A stretch of DNA of 64,000 nucleotides from CAYQVW01 sp964421245 (GTDB lineage Bacteria > Margulisbacteria > WOR-1 > XYC2-FULL-46-14): positions 3,498 to 67,497 of the forward strand of contig CAYQVW010000008.1 of the NCBI GenBank assembly GCA_964421245.1, given 5' to 3'. Below are positions 51,309-59,325 of this stretch, one piece after another; the first letter of the stretch is position 1, and each line of letters begins with the position of its first letter. The notes beneath the pieces are model-generated. The model saw only the letters and a program-made list of their open reading frames with translations, searched no databases and was not told the origin of the DNA. Position numbers and translations under genes: made by a program.

Positions 51309-53186
51309 ATGTTACAAATTGAACAAGTTAGTAGTTTTGAAAAATTCAGGAATTTTTTTAGACAAAGGGATGGAGGCATAAAGGGGGATGGCCTATTAGA
51401 TAAAACAGAGATTAATAAGAAAATAATTAAGAAATTTGACCAGAATGGGGATAATAAGCTTTCCCCCTGGGAAGTAATGGTTGCGGCAAACGTTTTCCAG
51501 AGACGAATTGTCTTTAATCATAAACAAATAATCGAGGAAAAAATAGCAAATAGTAACGGGCAAATCCTTATTTTGCGACAAAAAAAGGGATATCAAGCGG
51601 TACTTTCAAAAGGGGCCAAATTTAATGTCCCTTTTTGGAACGAAGAAAAGACAAGTTTTCCTAAAGGGACTACTGTCCATTTTGATAAACGGGGAAAGCT
51701 AAAGTATATTTTACTTGTTGCTGATCAAAAGATAAGTGGAATTGATTTGCATGCTGGGACCGTAATTGAATTAACTGATGATGGAAATATAAAGAGCTTA
51801 AATCTGTGGCCCGAAACAAAGCTTTTTGGATTAAAACTGTCCAGAGGAACGCAGGCTGAGTTTACCTTTGAGGGGCTTGAGATTGTTTTTGAGTCAAGAG
51901 ACAAAATCCAAGGTATCCCGTATGAAAAGGGAACAAAAGTAGTATTTTACTATGATGAACATGTAACAGCTGCAAACGGGAAAGTTAAACAAATAATGTT
52001 GGGTGATAAATTCCAAACTGGCAAAAATACTTACCCAAGAAAAACAACCTTAACCTTTTACAATAATGGACATTTAAAGAGTGCTGGGTTTGTTTCTGAT
52101 CAAGAAGTTTGGATAAAGCAATTGGATAAGAAAATTAGTGTTTCCAAAGACGGAGGAATATCTTTTTATCAAAATGGGAATGCGGAATTTGTCCATCTAG
52201 TCGGTGATACAGAAATCAATGGTATGACTTTTGCTAATTGGAATAATGTATGGTTTCATGATAATGGTACTATACGAGAAGGTTTTCTGGCCTTTCCTCA
52301 AACTATGCAAGGATATAAGTGTCAAAAACATTCTGTGGAATTTCATTCTAATGGGAAACTAGCCCATGCCTGGTTGTCAGAAGATCAGGAAATTCAGGGA
52401 TTTAAATGTGCAAAAGACAACTATATTTCTTTTTATGGCAATGGAAAACTAGAACGATTTACTCTTGCCAAAAGAACAAAAATCCAAAACATGTTTTTCC
52501 CCGAGGGAACAGAGGTAAGCTTTAATGAAAATGGCAAGCTATTTTATGCCGAGAGTGTAGATATTAAAGGAGTTAGATGGATTTATCCTGCTTTTTACGA
52601 AAATGGTAGACTGAAATCTGGCAGCCTGGAAAGTAGCCAAAAAATTCAGGGCATTTTATTTCCCGAAGTTACAAAAATATTTTTTAGGGATGATGGAACA
52701 ATAGAGTATGTAGAGAGCCTACCCAAACAACAAATAATTAAAAAAATTCCTTGCGCAAAAGACAGCTTTGTATTTTTTCATCCTAATGGGAGGATCGAGC
52801 GGGTTTCTGACCTGTTCCAAGATTATCAATATAAGGGTATGAAAGCGAAATGGGACAATCCGGGAATTTCTTTTCATCCCAATGGGAGATTAGGAGATAT
52901 AACTTTATTGGAACCACACAAACTTCAAGGTGTTCTTTTTTCTAAAAATAGCAGGCTTAGTTTTTATGATAATGGAAGACTCCATACTGCGGAGCTGTTT
53001 CTTGATTTGATCATTCAAGGGAAAAAGTGCTCAAAGGATAGTGTCGTTGTGTTTTGGAAGAATGGAAAGATACAAAAATGCACCTTAGCAATAGGTCAAG
53101 TAGTTCAGGGAATACATTATCCAAAAGGGACCGAATTGTGTTTTGATAAAAATGGAAAGATGTTTGATTCTTCTGAGCCTTTTTAA
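51309..53186 (+). CDS. EF-hand and MORN-like (NG-repeat) protein
   Basis: 625 residues. The ATG at 51309 is preferred; a GTG at 51300 lies only one base from AAAGGAG and overlaps the previous stop. A canonical calcium loop lies at D44-E55 (DQNGDNKLSPWE), preceded by a degenerate one at about 21-34. The rest consists of about twenty units of 22-25 residues with F-x-x-NG-x-(L/I)-x-x-x-x-L and G-T-x-V-x-F words, e.g. TLTFYNNGHLKSAGFVSDQE. This resembles MORN/YwqK-type beta-hairpin repeats. No signal peptide, so it is probably cytoplasmic. Function unknown; the context suggests a complex with the HEAT protein. Confidence 0.7.
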   Translation: MLQIEQVSSFEKFRNFFRQRDGGIKGDGLLDKTEINKKIIKKFDQNGDNKLSPWEVMVAANVFQRRIVFNHKQIIEEKIANSNGQILILRQKKGYQAVLSKGAKFNVPFWNEEKTSFPKGTTVHFDKRGKLKYILLVADQKISGIDLHAGTVIELTDDGNIKSLNLWPETKLFGLKLSRGTQAEFTFEGLEIVFESRDKIQGIPYEKGTKVVFYYDEHVTAANGKVKQIMLGDKFQTGKNTYPRKTTLTFYNNGHLKSAGFVSDQEVWIKQLDKKISVSKDGGISFYQNGNAEFVHLVGDTEINGMTFANWNNVWFHDNGTIREGFLAFPQTMQGYKCQKHSVEFHSNGKLAHAWLSEDQEIQGFKCAKDNYISFYGNGKLERFTLAKRTKIQNMFFPEGTEVSFNENGKLFYAESVDIKGVRWIYPAFYENGRLKSGSLESSQKIQGILFPEVTKIFFRDDGTIEYVESLPKQQIIKKIPCAKDSFVFFHPNGRIERVSDLFQDYQYKGMKAKWDNPGISFHPNGRLGDITLLEPHKLQGVLFSKNSRLSFYDNGRLHTAELFLDLIIQGKKCSKDSVVVFWKNGKIQKCTLAIGQVVQGIHYPKGTELCFDKNGKMFDSSEPF

Positions 53187-53903
53187 TCAGGCAGCAAAAT
53201 CATAATAAATAACTTCTTCTCCATCTGGGCTTGCTTCTGCGACAACATCTCCTCTTTTGTCGATAACCAGGCTTTCTCCATCTCCACCTTGACCTACTAA
53301 ATTTGCGTAAAGTAGGGCGCTATTACTTCCATTTGCAATTGTTCTAAGAATTGATAGCCTCATGCTTTGGGGACAGTTTGCAGCATTTAGTGAAACAATT
53401 ATGTCTGCTTCATTTCTTACTATGTGCATTTCACGTCCAATCATTGATAAATCGTTACAAATACAAAGCCATAGAGTCTTACCAAAACAAGTTAGAGAAA
53501 AAGAACTGTTTCCTGGCGTGAATCGGCCGACTTCAAAAAAATCAATATCTGATTGCGGTGTTAGAAGTTCTCTCTTATCATAAAAGTCGATAATGCGACC
53601 ATTTTCAATAATTGCTGCAGAATTGAAAACTTGTCGTGGGTTTGGTGTGAATCTCATAAAACCGACTATTGCAGTTATTCCGTCACAATGCTCTCTTATT
53701 CTATCTAATGCATCAAGATTGCGCCCAAGAAAATCAATTCTTCTCATGCTTACTATTGGAAAATAACCAGTAATAGCAAGTTCTGGTGTTATGACAACAT
53801 CTGCCCCAGCAGCTTTTGCTTCATCAATCATTTTGATAATTCTTGGTGTGTTTTGTGCGATCTGCCCACACCTTGCATTCATTTGTAGTAGCGCTACTCT
53901 CAT
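53187..53903 (-). CDS. Carbon-nitrogen hydrolase (nitrilase superfamily)
   Basis: 238 residues from the ATG at 53903; a longer frame would run into the IS element. The Glu-Lys-Cys triad is visible: E41 in TPELAITGY, K110 in FYDKREL, C149 in LCICNDLS. Similarity to the glutaminase half of NAD synthetases (VALLQMNARCGQIAQNTPRI, LAITGYFP) is strong, but no synthetase domain follows. It releases ammonia from an amide; substrate not determined. A sigma-28-like box lies just upstream, between the gene and the IS. The stop abuts the stop of the convergent NG-repeat gene without a gap. Confidence 0.85.
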   Translation of the reverse strand: MRVALLQMNARCGQIAQNTPRIIKMIDEAKAAGADVVITPELAITGYFPIVSMRRIDFLGRNLDALDRIREHCDGITAIVGFMRFTPNPRQVFNSAAIIENGRIIDFYDKRELLTPQSDIDFFEVGRFTPGNSSFSLTCFGKTLWLCICNDLSMIGREMHIVRNEADIIVSLNAANCPQSMRLSILRTIANGSNSALLYANLVGQGGDGESLVIDKRGDVVAEASPDGEEVIYYDFAA

Positions 53904-53908
53904 ATTAT

Positions 53909-53937
53909 TATTTCGAAATATCCGTAATAAAATTTCA
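53909..53937 (-). promoter_or_regulatory. sigma-28-like promoter of the nitrilase gene
   Basis: Minus strand: TGAAAT (53937-53932), 17 bases, GAAATA (53914-53909). The predicted start coincides with the ATG. The IS edge lies only four bases beyond the -35. Confidence 0.45.
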
Positions 53938-54038
53938 TCTGTTTTACGAAAAGTGAAATATACCCACATCGTGTGCAGGGTTTTGGGGGGCGGGGTTGGG
54001 GCTTTGAAGCACAAATCATTAAGAATCTACGTAAGAGA

Positions 54039-54185
54039 ATGAAAATTAAAGAAGTATTAGAGATGTTCCTGGATATGGGGAAAACTGATCCACCAACAAA
54101 AGGATATCATCTACCAGGAATGTATCGCCGCGGAAGGAAGATAAAAAGGGTCCCAGATTACTACGAAGGGAATTTACATGATTAA
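54039..54185 (+). CDS. Small leader ORF of the insertion sequence
   Basis: 48 residues (MKIKEVLEMFLDMGKTDPP...YYEGNLHD), inside the IS and overlapping a possible transposase start at 54178. It has no strong ribosome site and no recognised family. It may be a real small protein or only leader sequence. Confidence 0.35.
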   Translation: MKIKEVLEMFLDMGKTDPPTKGYHLPGMYRRGRKIKRVPDYYEGNLHD

Positions 54186-54208
54186 AAAATATATATTGAA
54201 AAAAAGCA

Positions 54209-54258
54209 GGAAACCCCTCAATATTAGTTTGCTAGAACAAAACAGAGAGGAGGTTTCC
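54209..54258 (+). promoter_or_regulatory. Hairpin sequestering the transposase ribosome site
   Basis: GGAAACC (54209-54215) pairs with GGTTTCC (54252-54258), with CTC/GAG extending the stem; this encloses the GAGGAGG used by the GTG at 54262. IS elements often use such structures to block translation from read-through transcripts. Confidence 0.55.
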
Positions 54259-54261
54259 CTT

Positions 54262-55491
54262 GTGAAATATATTGAGGCATACCAGGCAAAAAGTCAAATG
54301 GATCTGATTAGAAAAAATATGGTTAAATACGCTCTTAAGCATGGAAATGAAAAAGCCGCAGAAACGTATGAGTGCCATCGCAATACTGTATCAAAATTCA
54401 TTAATCGTTTTAAAAAAGAAGGAAAAGAAGGATTAAAAAACAGATCTCGTGCTCCTCATAATATCCCTCATAAACTAATTGATCCCAAAGCAATTAATTT
54501 TATCGTAGAAAAAAGAGATGAAGACGGTTATGGTTCATTCCGTTTAAAAATGCAACACGATATGCCTTGGTCAAACATGGCTATCAATCGTGTTTTGAAT
54601 GATTTCGATAAAATAGATGAACAGAAGAAAAAACATCAAACAAAACAGGATTTATGGAACATTAAACAAACCTACAAGAGCTTAGAGACAAAACTACAGT
54701 TAGATGCCAAGAATTTACTCGATATCCCCAACTATTATCATTACTACAAGCTCTTAGGACTCCCTAAATGGCAATTTACCCTTAGGGATGTAAAATCTGG
54801 GACTACCTACACCAGTTTTTGTAAATCAGAGAATGGACTGGCAGCTTGTACCTTTGTTACTTATGTTTTTGAGCACTTCAAAAGACACGGTATTGATGTG
54901 ACCAAGATTTTGATTCAAACAGATGGCGCTTCTTATGCGCTTAATCTGCATGGATTAAATAAAACAGAGTTTAAGAAGTTAATTGAAAATATTTACAAGG
55001 CTAAATTAAAAAGTATTCCCCAGGGAGGAACTTGTCAAAGTGATGTGGAAACCTTCCATAGTTTAGTAGAAAGAGAATTTTACAACAGAGAAGGTTTTAC
55101 TTCTGTAGAGGATTTTTATATAAAGGCCTATAAGTTTGTATATAAATTCAATTATATTCGTAAAAATAGCCACAAGGATTGGAAAACTCCTGTCTATTTC
55201 TTAAATCAAGACAGACCAAATACTCCAGTTGAAGTTTTAGATCTTCCACCAATTGATTTAGATAAACATCCCGATATTTATTGGTGCAAGAAAAACCCAA
55301 AACATATACCAACTTGGGAATCTAGATTGTTAGATTTGACACCAGAAGAACTTCCTTGTAAGGATTTTTCTCACAACGAGTACTTAGATAATTTTGTAAA
55401 AAGAGTGATAGGGGGTTATAATGAGGCTGGAGTTTCTGCACACGATCTACCTATATACCCCAGTTTTACGAAAAGTGAGAAAGGCCCATAA
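54262..55491 (+). CDS. DDE transposase, IS481/IS3-like (rve core)
   Basis: 409 residues from GTG 54262 (after GAGAGGAGG); an ATG at 54178 would add 28 residues. An N-terminal helix-turn-helix (ALKHGNEKAAETYECHRNTVSKFINRF) is followed by a second DNA-binding helix set (NRSRAPHNIPHKL) and an integrase core with catalytic D in QLDAKNLLDI, D in IQTDGAS and E in SDVETFHSLVERE. All three acidic residues are present and the frame is intact, so the element may be active. The last 5 codons lie beyond the 16-bp repeat. Confidence 0.85.
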   Translation: MKYIEAYQAKSQMDLIRKNMVKYALKHGNEKAAETYECHRNTVSKFINRFKKEGKEGLKNRSRAPHNIPHKLIDPKAINFIVEKRDEDGYGSFRLKMQHDMPWSNMAINRVLNDFDKIDEQKKKHQTKQDLWNIKQTYKSLETKLQLDAKNLLDIPNYYHYYKLLGLPKWQFTLRDVKSGTTYTSFCKSENGLAACTFVTYVFEHFKRHGIDVTKILIQTDGASYALNLHGLNKTEFKKLIENIYKAKLKSIPQGGTCQSDVETFHSLVEREFYNREGFTSVEDFYIKAYKFVYKFNYIRKNSHKDWKTPVYFLNQDRPNTPVEVLDLPPIDLDKHPDIYWCKKNPKHIPTWESRLLDLTPEELPCKDFSHNEYLDNFVKRVIGGYNEAGVSAHDLPIYPSFTKSEKGP

Positions 55492-55499
55492 GGGCCCGT

Positions 55500-55585
55500 A
55501 GAGCGGATGAAGGGTTAAGCGATAAAAGGGGAAAAAAAGAGAAAAGAAAAACATAGCATTTTTCCCCTTTCTACACTTTCGCTCT
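55500..55585. terminator. Long nested hairpin, likely terminator
   Basis: AAAGGGGAAAAA (55525-55536) pairs with TTTTTCCCCTTT (55559-55570), inside an outer AGAGCG/CGCTCT stem (55500-55505, 55580-55585). It shields the oxidoreductase gene from transposase transcription. Confidence 0.65.
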
Positions 55586-55684
55586 TTCTAAACCTCTGCC
55601 ATTCTACACCTTACTGGCCTTTCCTGGCCCTTCTCTCTTTGTATGGGTGGGCTCCTCTCTCCTTTTTCATGTTATTATTAATCT

Positions 55685-57238
55685 ATGGACCTAATATTAC
55701 ATAATATCAGAATCAGTTTGGAGGACGATGATGTATCGGCGTATAAAAAATTAGCAGTTAAAAAACTTAACTTAGCGGCTGATCATATTAAAAAAGTAAG
55801 AGTTGCAAAAAAATCTCTTGATGCTCGCAATAAAAAGCAATTTTTCTATAACATATCTCTTGTTGTAACAGTTCCGGATAAATATAAAAATAAGTGGCGA
55901 TTTCCGGTAGTGGGTAAGGACAGGACATTGTCCTGTCCCAACAGAGAACCTAAAAAGACTCTAAGAGACCGTCCAATAATTGTCGGTTTTGGTCCTGCTG
56001 GTATCTTTGCTGCCTTAACCTTTTTAAAATACGGAATTTTGCCGATTATCTTTGAAAGAGGTAAAAAAGTTGATCAAAGAATGAAGGATATTAAAACCTT
56101 TGAGAAGGACGGAGTGTTAAACCCAGAATCAAATGCCCAATTCGGAGAAGGTGGTGCCGGAACCTATTCTGATGGAAAATTAACAACTAGAATCAAAGAG
56201 AGTGGCTATGTTGCAGAGGTTCTTAAAAGATTGGTAGAGTTTGGTGCAAAACCGGAGATAGAATATAATAACAAACCGCATCTTGGTACCGATCAATTAT
56301 GCAAAATAGTTAAAAACATAAGAGAATTTATCCTTAAATCTGGTGGAGAGATTCATTTTAAATCAAAGGTTACAAACCTTTTGGTTCAGCGCAATCTTAT
56401 AACTGGTGTAGAGATAAATGGTAATCAAGAATGTTTTTCTTCAACCGTTATTTTAGCAACCGGTCACTCTGCTAGAGATACTTATAAGATGCTTCATGAT
56501 AAAGGGATAACGCTTGAACAAAAGCCGTTTGCAGTTGGGGTTAGGGTAGAGCATCCTGCCGAAATAATTAATCTAATGCAATACGGTGAAAAATATAAAG
56601 ATAATGAGAAACTTGGGCCTGCCGATTATGCCTTTGCTTACGATGGTGCATTCTCATTTTGTGCTTGTCCGGGAGGGGAGATAATAAATGCTTCGTCAGA
56701 AGAGGGGAAGCTAACTCTAAATGGTATGAGTAATTCATTAAGAAACAGTCCGTATACTAATTCTGCAATTGTTGCGCAGGTTAGACCAGCCGATTTTGGA
56801 TCAGCCGATCCATTAGCTGGAATAGAATTTCAAAGAATGATTGAGAAAAAGGCGTATCATCCTAACTGGAGCGCTCCAGCTCAAAACTTAATCGATTTTT
56901 TGAATTCTGAAAAGTCGTCAAAGATAAATCCTAATTCATTTAAAATGGATACGGTATCAACCGATCTTTCTGAAATATTTCCAGATTTCGTTTTTAATAG
57001 AATTCTTTCTGCTTTTAAACAGTGGCAGGGACGATTTCCGATGTTTGTTTCAAAAGAGGCTGTTTTGATGGCGCCAGAAAGCCGAACCTCATCCCCAGTT
57101 AGAATAGTAAGAAATGAGAATGGACAATCTGCCAGTTTAATAAACTTTTACCCAGTTGGAGAGGGTTCTGGCTACGCTGGTGGAATCACCAGTTCGGCTG
57201 TTGATGCTATCAAAACCGTTGAAGTGATTTTAACCTGA
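55685..57238 (+). CDS. FAD-dependent dehydrogenase, COG2509 type
   Basis: 517 residues. Residues 1-70 form the small N-terminal domain typical of this family (DVSAYKKLAVKKLNLAADHI). The FAD-binding fingerprint is RPIIVGFGPAGIFAAL (96-111) with the acidic end IIFERGKKVDQRM. The signature SNAQFGEGGAGTYSDGKLTTR and the late motif PVGEGSGYAGGITSSAVD are also present. The family is widespread but biochemically poorly characterised. Residues 78-85 (KDRTLSCP) are encoded by a perfect palindrome at 55918-55938 that looks like an inserted repeat. TTATTATT lies six bases before the ATG, without a ribosome site. Confidence 0.85.
   Translation: MDLILHNIRISLEDDDVSAYKKLAVKKLNLAADHIKKVRVAKKSLDARNKKQFFYNISLVVTVPDKYKNKWRFPVVGKDRTLSCPNREPKKTLRDRPIIVGFGPAGIFAALTFLKYGILPIIFERGKKVDQRMKDIKTFEKDGVLNPESNAQFGEGGAGTYSDGKLTTRIKESGYVAEVLKRLVEFGAKPEIEYNNKPHLGTDQLCKIVKNIREFILKSGGEIHFKSKVTNLLVQRNLITGVEINGNQECFSSTVILATGHSARDTYKMLHDKGITLEQKPFAVGVRVEHPAEIINLMQYGEKYKDNEKLGPADYAFAYDGAFSFCACPGGEIINASSEEGKLTLNGMSNSLRNSPYTNSAIVAQVRPADFGSADPLAGIEFQRMIEKKAYHPNWSAPAQNLIDFLNSEKSSKINPNSFKMDTVSTDLSEIFPDFVFNRILSAFKQWQGRFPMFVSKEAVLMAPESRTSSPVRIVRNENGQSASLINFYPVGEGSGYAGGITSSAVDAIKTVEVILT
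55918..55938. repeat. Perfect palindrome inside the dehydrogenase gene
   Basis: GGACAGGACA-T-TGTCCTGTCC: 10-bp arms around one base, in frame, between the N-terminal domain and the FAD domain. Confidence 0.75.
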
Positions 57239-57264
57239 AATTCTTCTCAATTTCTTTCGATAAT
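57236..57264 (+). promoter_or_regulatory. sigma-28-like promoter upstream of 57281
   Basis: GAAATTCT (57237-57244), 11 bases, TTCGATAA (57256-57263). It overlaps the dehydrogenase stop codon. TAGGAG precedes the ATG at 57281. Confidence 0.55.
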
Positions 57265-57280
57265 AATGTAGGAGATAAGC

Positions 57281-57838
57281 ATGTCAATTCGTACTTCTAT
57301 ATATACTGTTGGAAATTGGGTGAATCGAGCCCTTAATCCTCTCTCAATTACCCCTGGTAAATACCGACTTAGGGCAATTGTTTCTGAAAAAATAAACGGA
57401 AGAGAGGTTGAAGAGCTTAGTTTTTTTTATATGGATCAGAGATCGAGTTTTTTTTCTGCAAGGAATAGGCTCTGCGTCACTATTAAAGAAAAAGGGAGCG
57501 AAGAAAAAGAAGTTCATGTTATTAATGGACTTTGGACGCTTACGACAATTGAGGTGTTTTGTAATCAGAATTTTAGGGTTGATGCTAATACTGGAATGTG
57601 GTCAACATTAGATGTAAAACAAGATCAAATAGGACTTATATCAGAGGAGGCATACTTCAAGTCATCTATTTTGTCGGCTTCTTGGTCCGGCTCCTTAATC
57701 CTTTTGGGCCTTTTAACTGCTATGCCATTTTGGGGTTCGGCTGTTTTTCTCACTCTTGGCGGAATAAAGGCTTCTCAAGCTATTTTTCGTTATGCTTATG
57801 CGATAAAGGGTGTTTTTAGCATTCCCCTTGATACTTAA
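57281..57838 (+). CDS. Hypothetical protein with C-terminal membrane segments
   Basis: 185 residues, not recognised. The first 115 residues look beta-rich and soluble (KYRLRAIVSEKINGREVEEL, RLCVTIKEKGSEEKEVHV). Two hydrophobic segments follow at about 128-148 and 150-170 (SGSLILLGLLTAMPFWGSAV, FLTLGGIKASQAIFRYAYA). No signal peptide, so the soluble domain is probably cytoplasmic and tail-anchored. Confidence 0.55.
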   Translation: MSIRTSIYTVGNWVNRALNPLSITPGKYRLRAIVSEKINGREVEELSFFYMDQRSSFFSARNRLCVTIKEKGSEEKEVHVINGLWTLTTIEVFCNQNFRVDANTGMWSTLDVKQDQIGLISEEAYFKSSILSASWSGSLILLGLLTAMPFWGSAVFLTLGGIKASQAIFRYAYAIKGVFSIPLDT

Positions 57839-57890
57839 TTATTGAACCGCTATTTAATATGTGATATTCTTAATCCAGAGGAGAAAAACT

Positions 57891-59246
57891 ATGCCAAAAA
57901 AATATAAATTAAAAAATCCGAAGAAACCAGAATTATTTAGAAAAATATTTTCTTACGATAAGGTTCCAAAAATCACCCTGTCAAAAACAACTGTTCCCGT
58001 TAATCTTCCAAAGAAAATTTGGGTAACTGATACAACTTTTCGTGATGGGCAGCAGAGCAAGCCTCCTTATACTGTAAAACAGATTGTTGATATTTTTAGT
58101 CTTATGCATGAGCTTGGTGGCCCAAAGGGATTAATCCGTCAGACTGAATTCTTCCTATATTCTGAAAAGGATAAAGAAGCTGTCTATAAATGTATGGAAA
58201 AGGGGTATAAGTTTCCAGAAATTACCGGTTGGATTCGTGCGGTAAAATCCGACTTCCAATTAGTTAAGCAGATGGGATTAAAAGAGACTGGGATATTAAC
58301 TTCATGTTCTGATTACCATATTTATATGAAGATGAAAAAAGACCGCAAAAAGATCTTTGATCAATTTGTCGATGTTGTTGGTGCGGCTCTAGATGCAGGG
58401 GTTGTGCCTCGTTGTCATTTAGAAGATATTACTCGTGCAGATATGTACGGTTTTGTTTTACCATTTGTTCAAAAATTGATGCAGATGTCAAAAGAGGCAA
58501 AGATTCCTATTAAAGTTCGTGCTTGCGATACTCTAGGCTACGGTGTGCCTCACGTTGCTGCAGAGCTTCCTCGTTCTGTTCCAAGAATTATTCATTTGTT
58601 ATTAAAGGAAGGAGGGATTCCTCCGGAACAGCTAGAATGGCATGGCCATAATGATTTTCATTATGTTCATTCTGACGGAGTTGCTGCCTGGCTATATGGA
58701 TGTCCAGTAGTAAACGCATCTTTACTTGGTTTTGGTGAGAGAACAGGAAATCCTCCACTTGAATCAATGCTTATTACCTATATGTCTTTGACAGGTAAAA
58801 CGGATGGGATCAATACAAAAACTATTACTAAGATAGCTGATTATTTTAGAAGAGAGATGGGCTTTGTTATTCCACCTAATTATCCTTTTGTCGGTTCAGA
58901 GTTTAATATTACTCGTGCTGGTATTCACGCTGATGGAATAATCAAGAATGAAGAAATTTATAATATTTTTAATACCGATAAGCTTTTAGATCGTCCAATC
59001 GGAGTTGCTATTACCGATAAATCCGGATTAGCAGGTATTGCTTTGTGGTTAAATAACACTCTGAAGCTGAAAGGTAAGAATAAGGTTAAAAAAGATCATC
59101 CCGCTGCTTATGCTATTTTTCAATGGGTTAATGAGCAGTATAAGAATCGCAGGACAACTTCTATTTCAAACGATGAGATTTTAAAACTGGTCAAAGTTTA
59201 TATGCCAGAGCATTATAAAACCCTCAAGGAAAAGACCATTCAATAG
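57891..59246 (+). CDS. Homocitrate/isopropylmalate synthase family, Re-citrate-synthase-like
   Basis: 451 residues from the ATG at 57891 (after AGAGGAG); an ATG at 57861 is less likely. The HMGL TIM-barrel signature is TDTTFRDGQQ (R51, D52), with the metal-site HGHND and the GERTGNPP motif. N-terminal KKYKLKNPKKPELFRKIFSY and RAGIHADGIIKNEEIYNIF, plus the lack of a leucine-sensing C-terminal domain, match the group that includes the clostridial Re-citrate synthase more than LeuA. It would condense acetyl-CoA with oxaloacetate (citrate) or a related 2-oxo acid. Malate dehydrogenase lies 1.4 kb downstream, which fits. Confidence 0.82.
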   Translation: MPKKYKLKNPKKPELFRKIFSYDKVPKITLSKTTVPVNLPKKIWVTDTTFRDGQQSKPPYTVKQIVDIFSLMHELGGPKGLIRQTEFFLYSEKDKEAVYKCMEKGYKFPEITGWIRAVKSDFQLVKQMGLKETGILTSCSDYHIYMKMKKDRKKIFDQFVDVVGAALDAGVVPRCHLEDITRADMYGFVLPFVQKLMQMSKEAKIPIKVRACDTLGYGVPHVAAELPRSVPRIIHLLLKEGGIPPEQLEWHGHNDFHYVHSDGVAAWLYGCPVVNASLLGFGERTGNPPLESMLITYMSLTGKTDGINTKTITKIADYFRREMGFVIPPNYPFVGSEFNITRAGIHADGIIKNEEIYNIFNTDKLLDRPIGVAITDKSGLAGIALWLNNTLKLKGKNKVKKDHPAAYAIFQWVNEQYKNRRTTSISNDEILKLVKVYMPEHYKTLKEKTIQ

Positions 59247-59261
59247 AAAATAAAAATGATC

Positions 59262-59292
59262 TGAAATTTTCCCAAAAGCTATCGATGATAAT
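59262..59292 (+). promoter_or_regulatory. sigma-28-like box, spacing variant
   Basis: GAAATTTT (59263-59270), then ATCGATGATAAT ending at 59292. The spacing to CGAT is one base short, and to GATAAT two bases long. The ribosome site AAGGAGG precedes 59326. Confidence 0.35.
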
Positions 59293-59325
59293 ATAGGTAA
59301 TTATTACTACCAAGGAGGTATTATT

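Larger units (their letters stand above)
53941..55491 (+). mobile_element. Insertion sequence with DDE transposase (IS481/IS3-like)
   Basis: The 16-mer GTTTTACGAAAAGTGA is present at both edges in the same orientation (53941-53956 and 55463-55478). Inside these, an 11-bp inverted repeat ATCGTGTGCAG (53968-53978) / CTGCACACGAT (55436-55446) is likely part of the true ends. The right 16-mer lies within the last codons of the transposase, so the exact right border is unclear. Confidence 0.7.
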
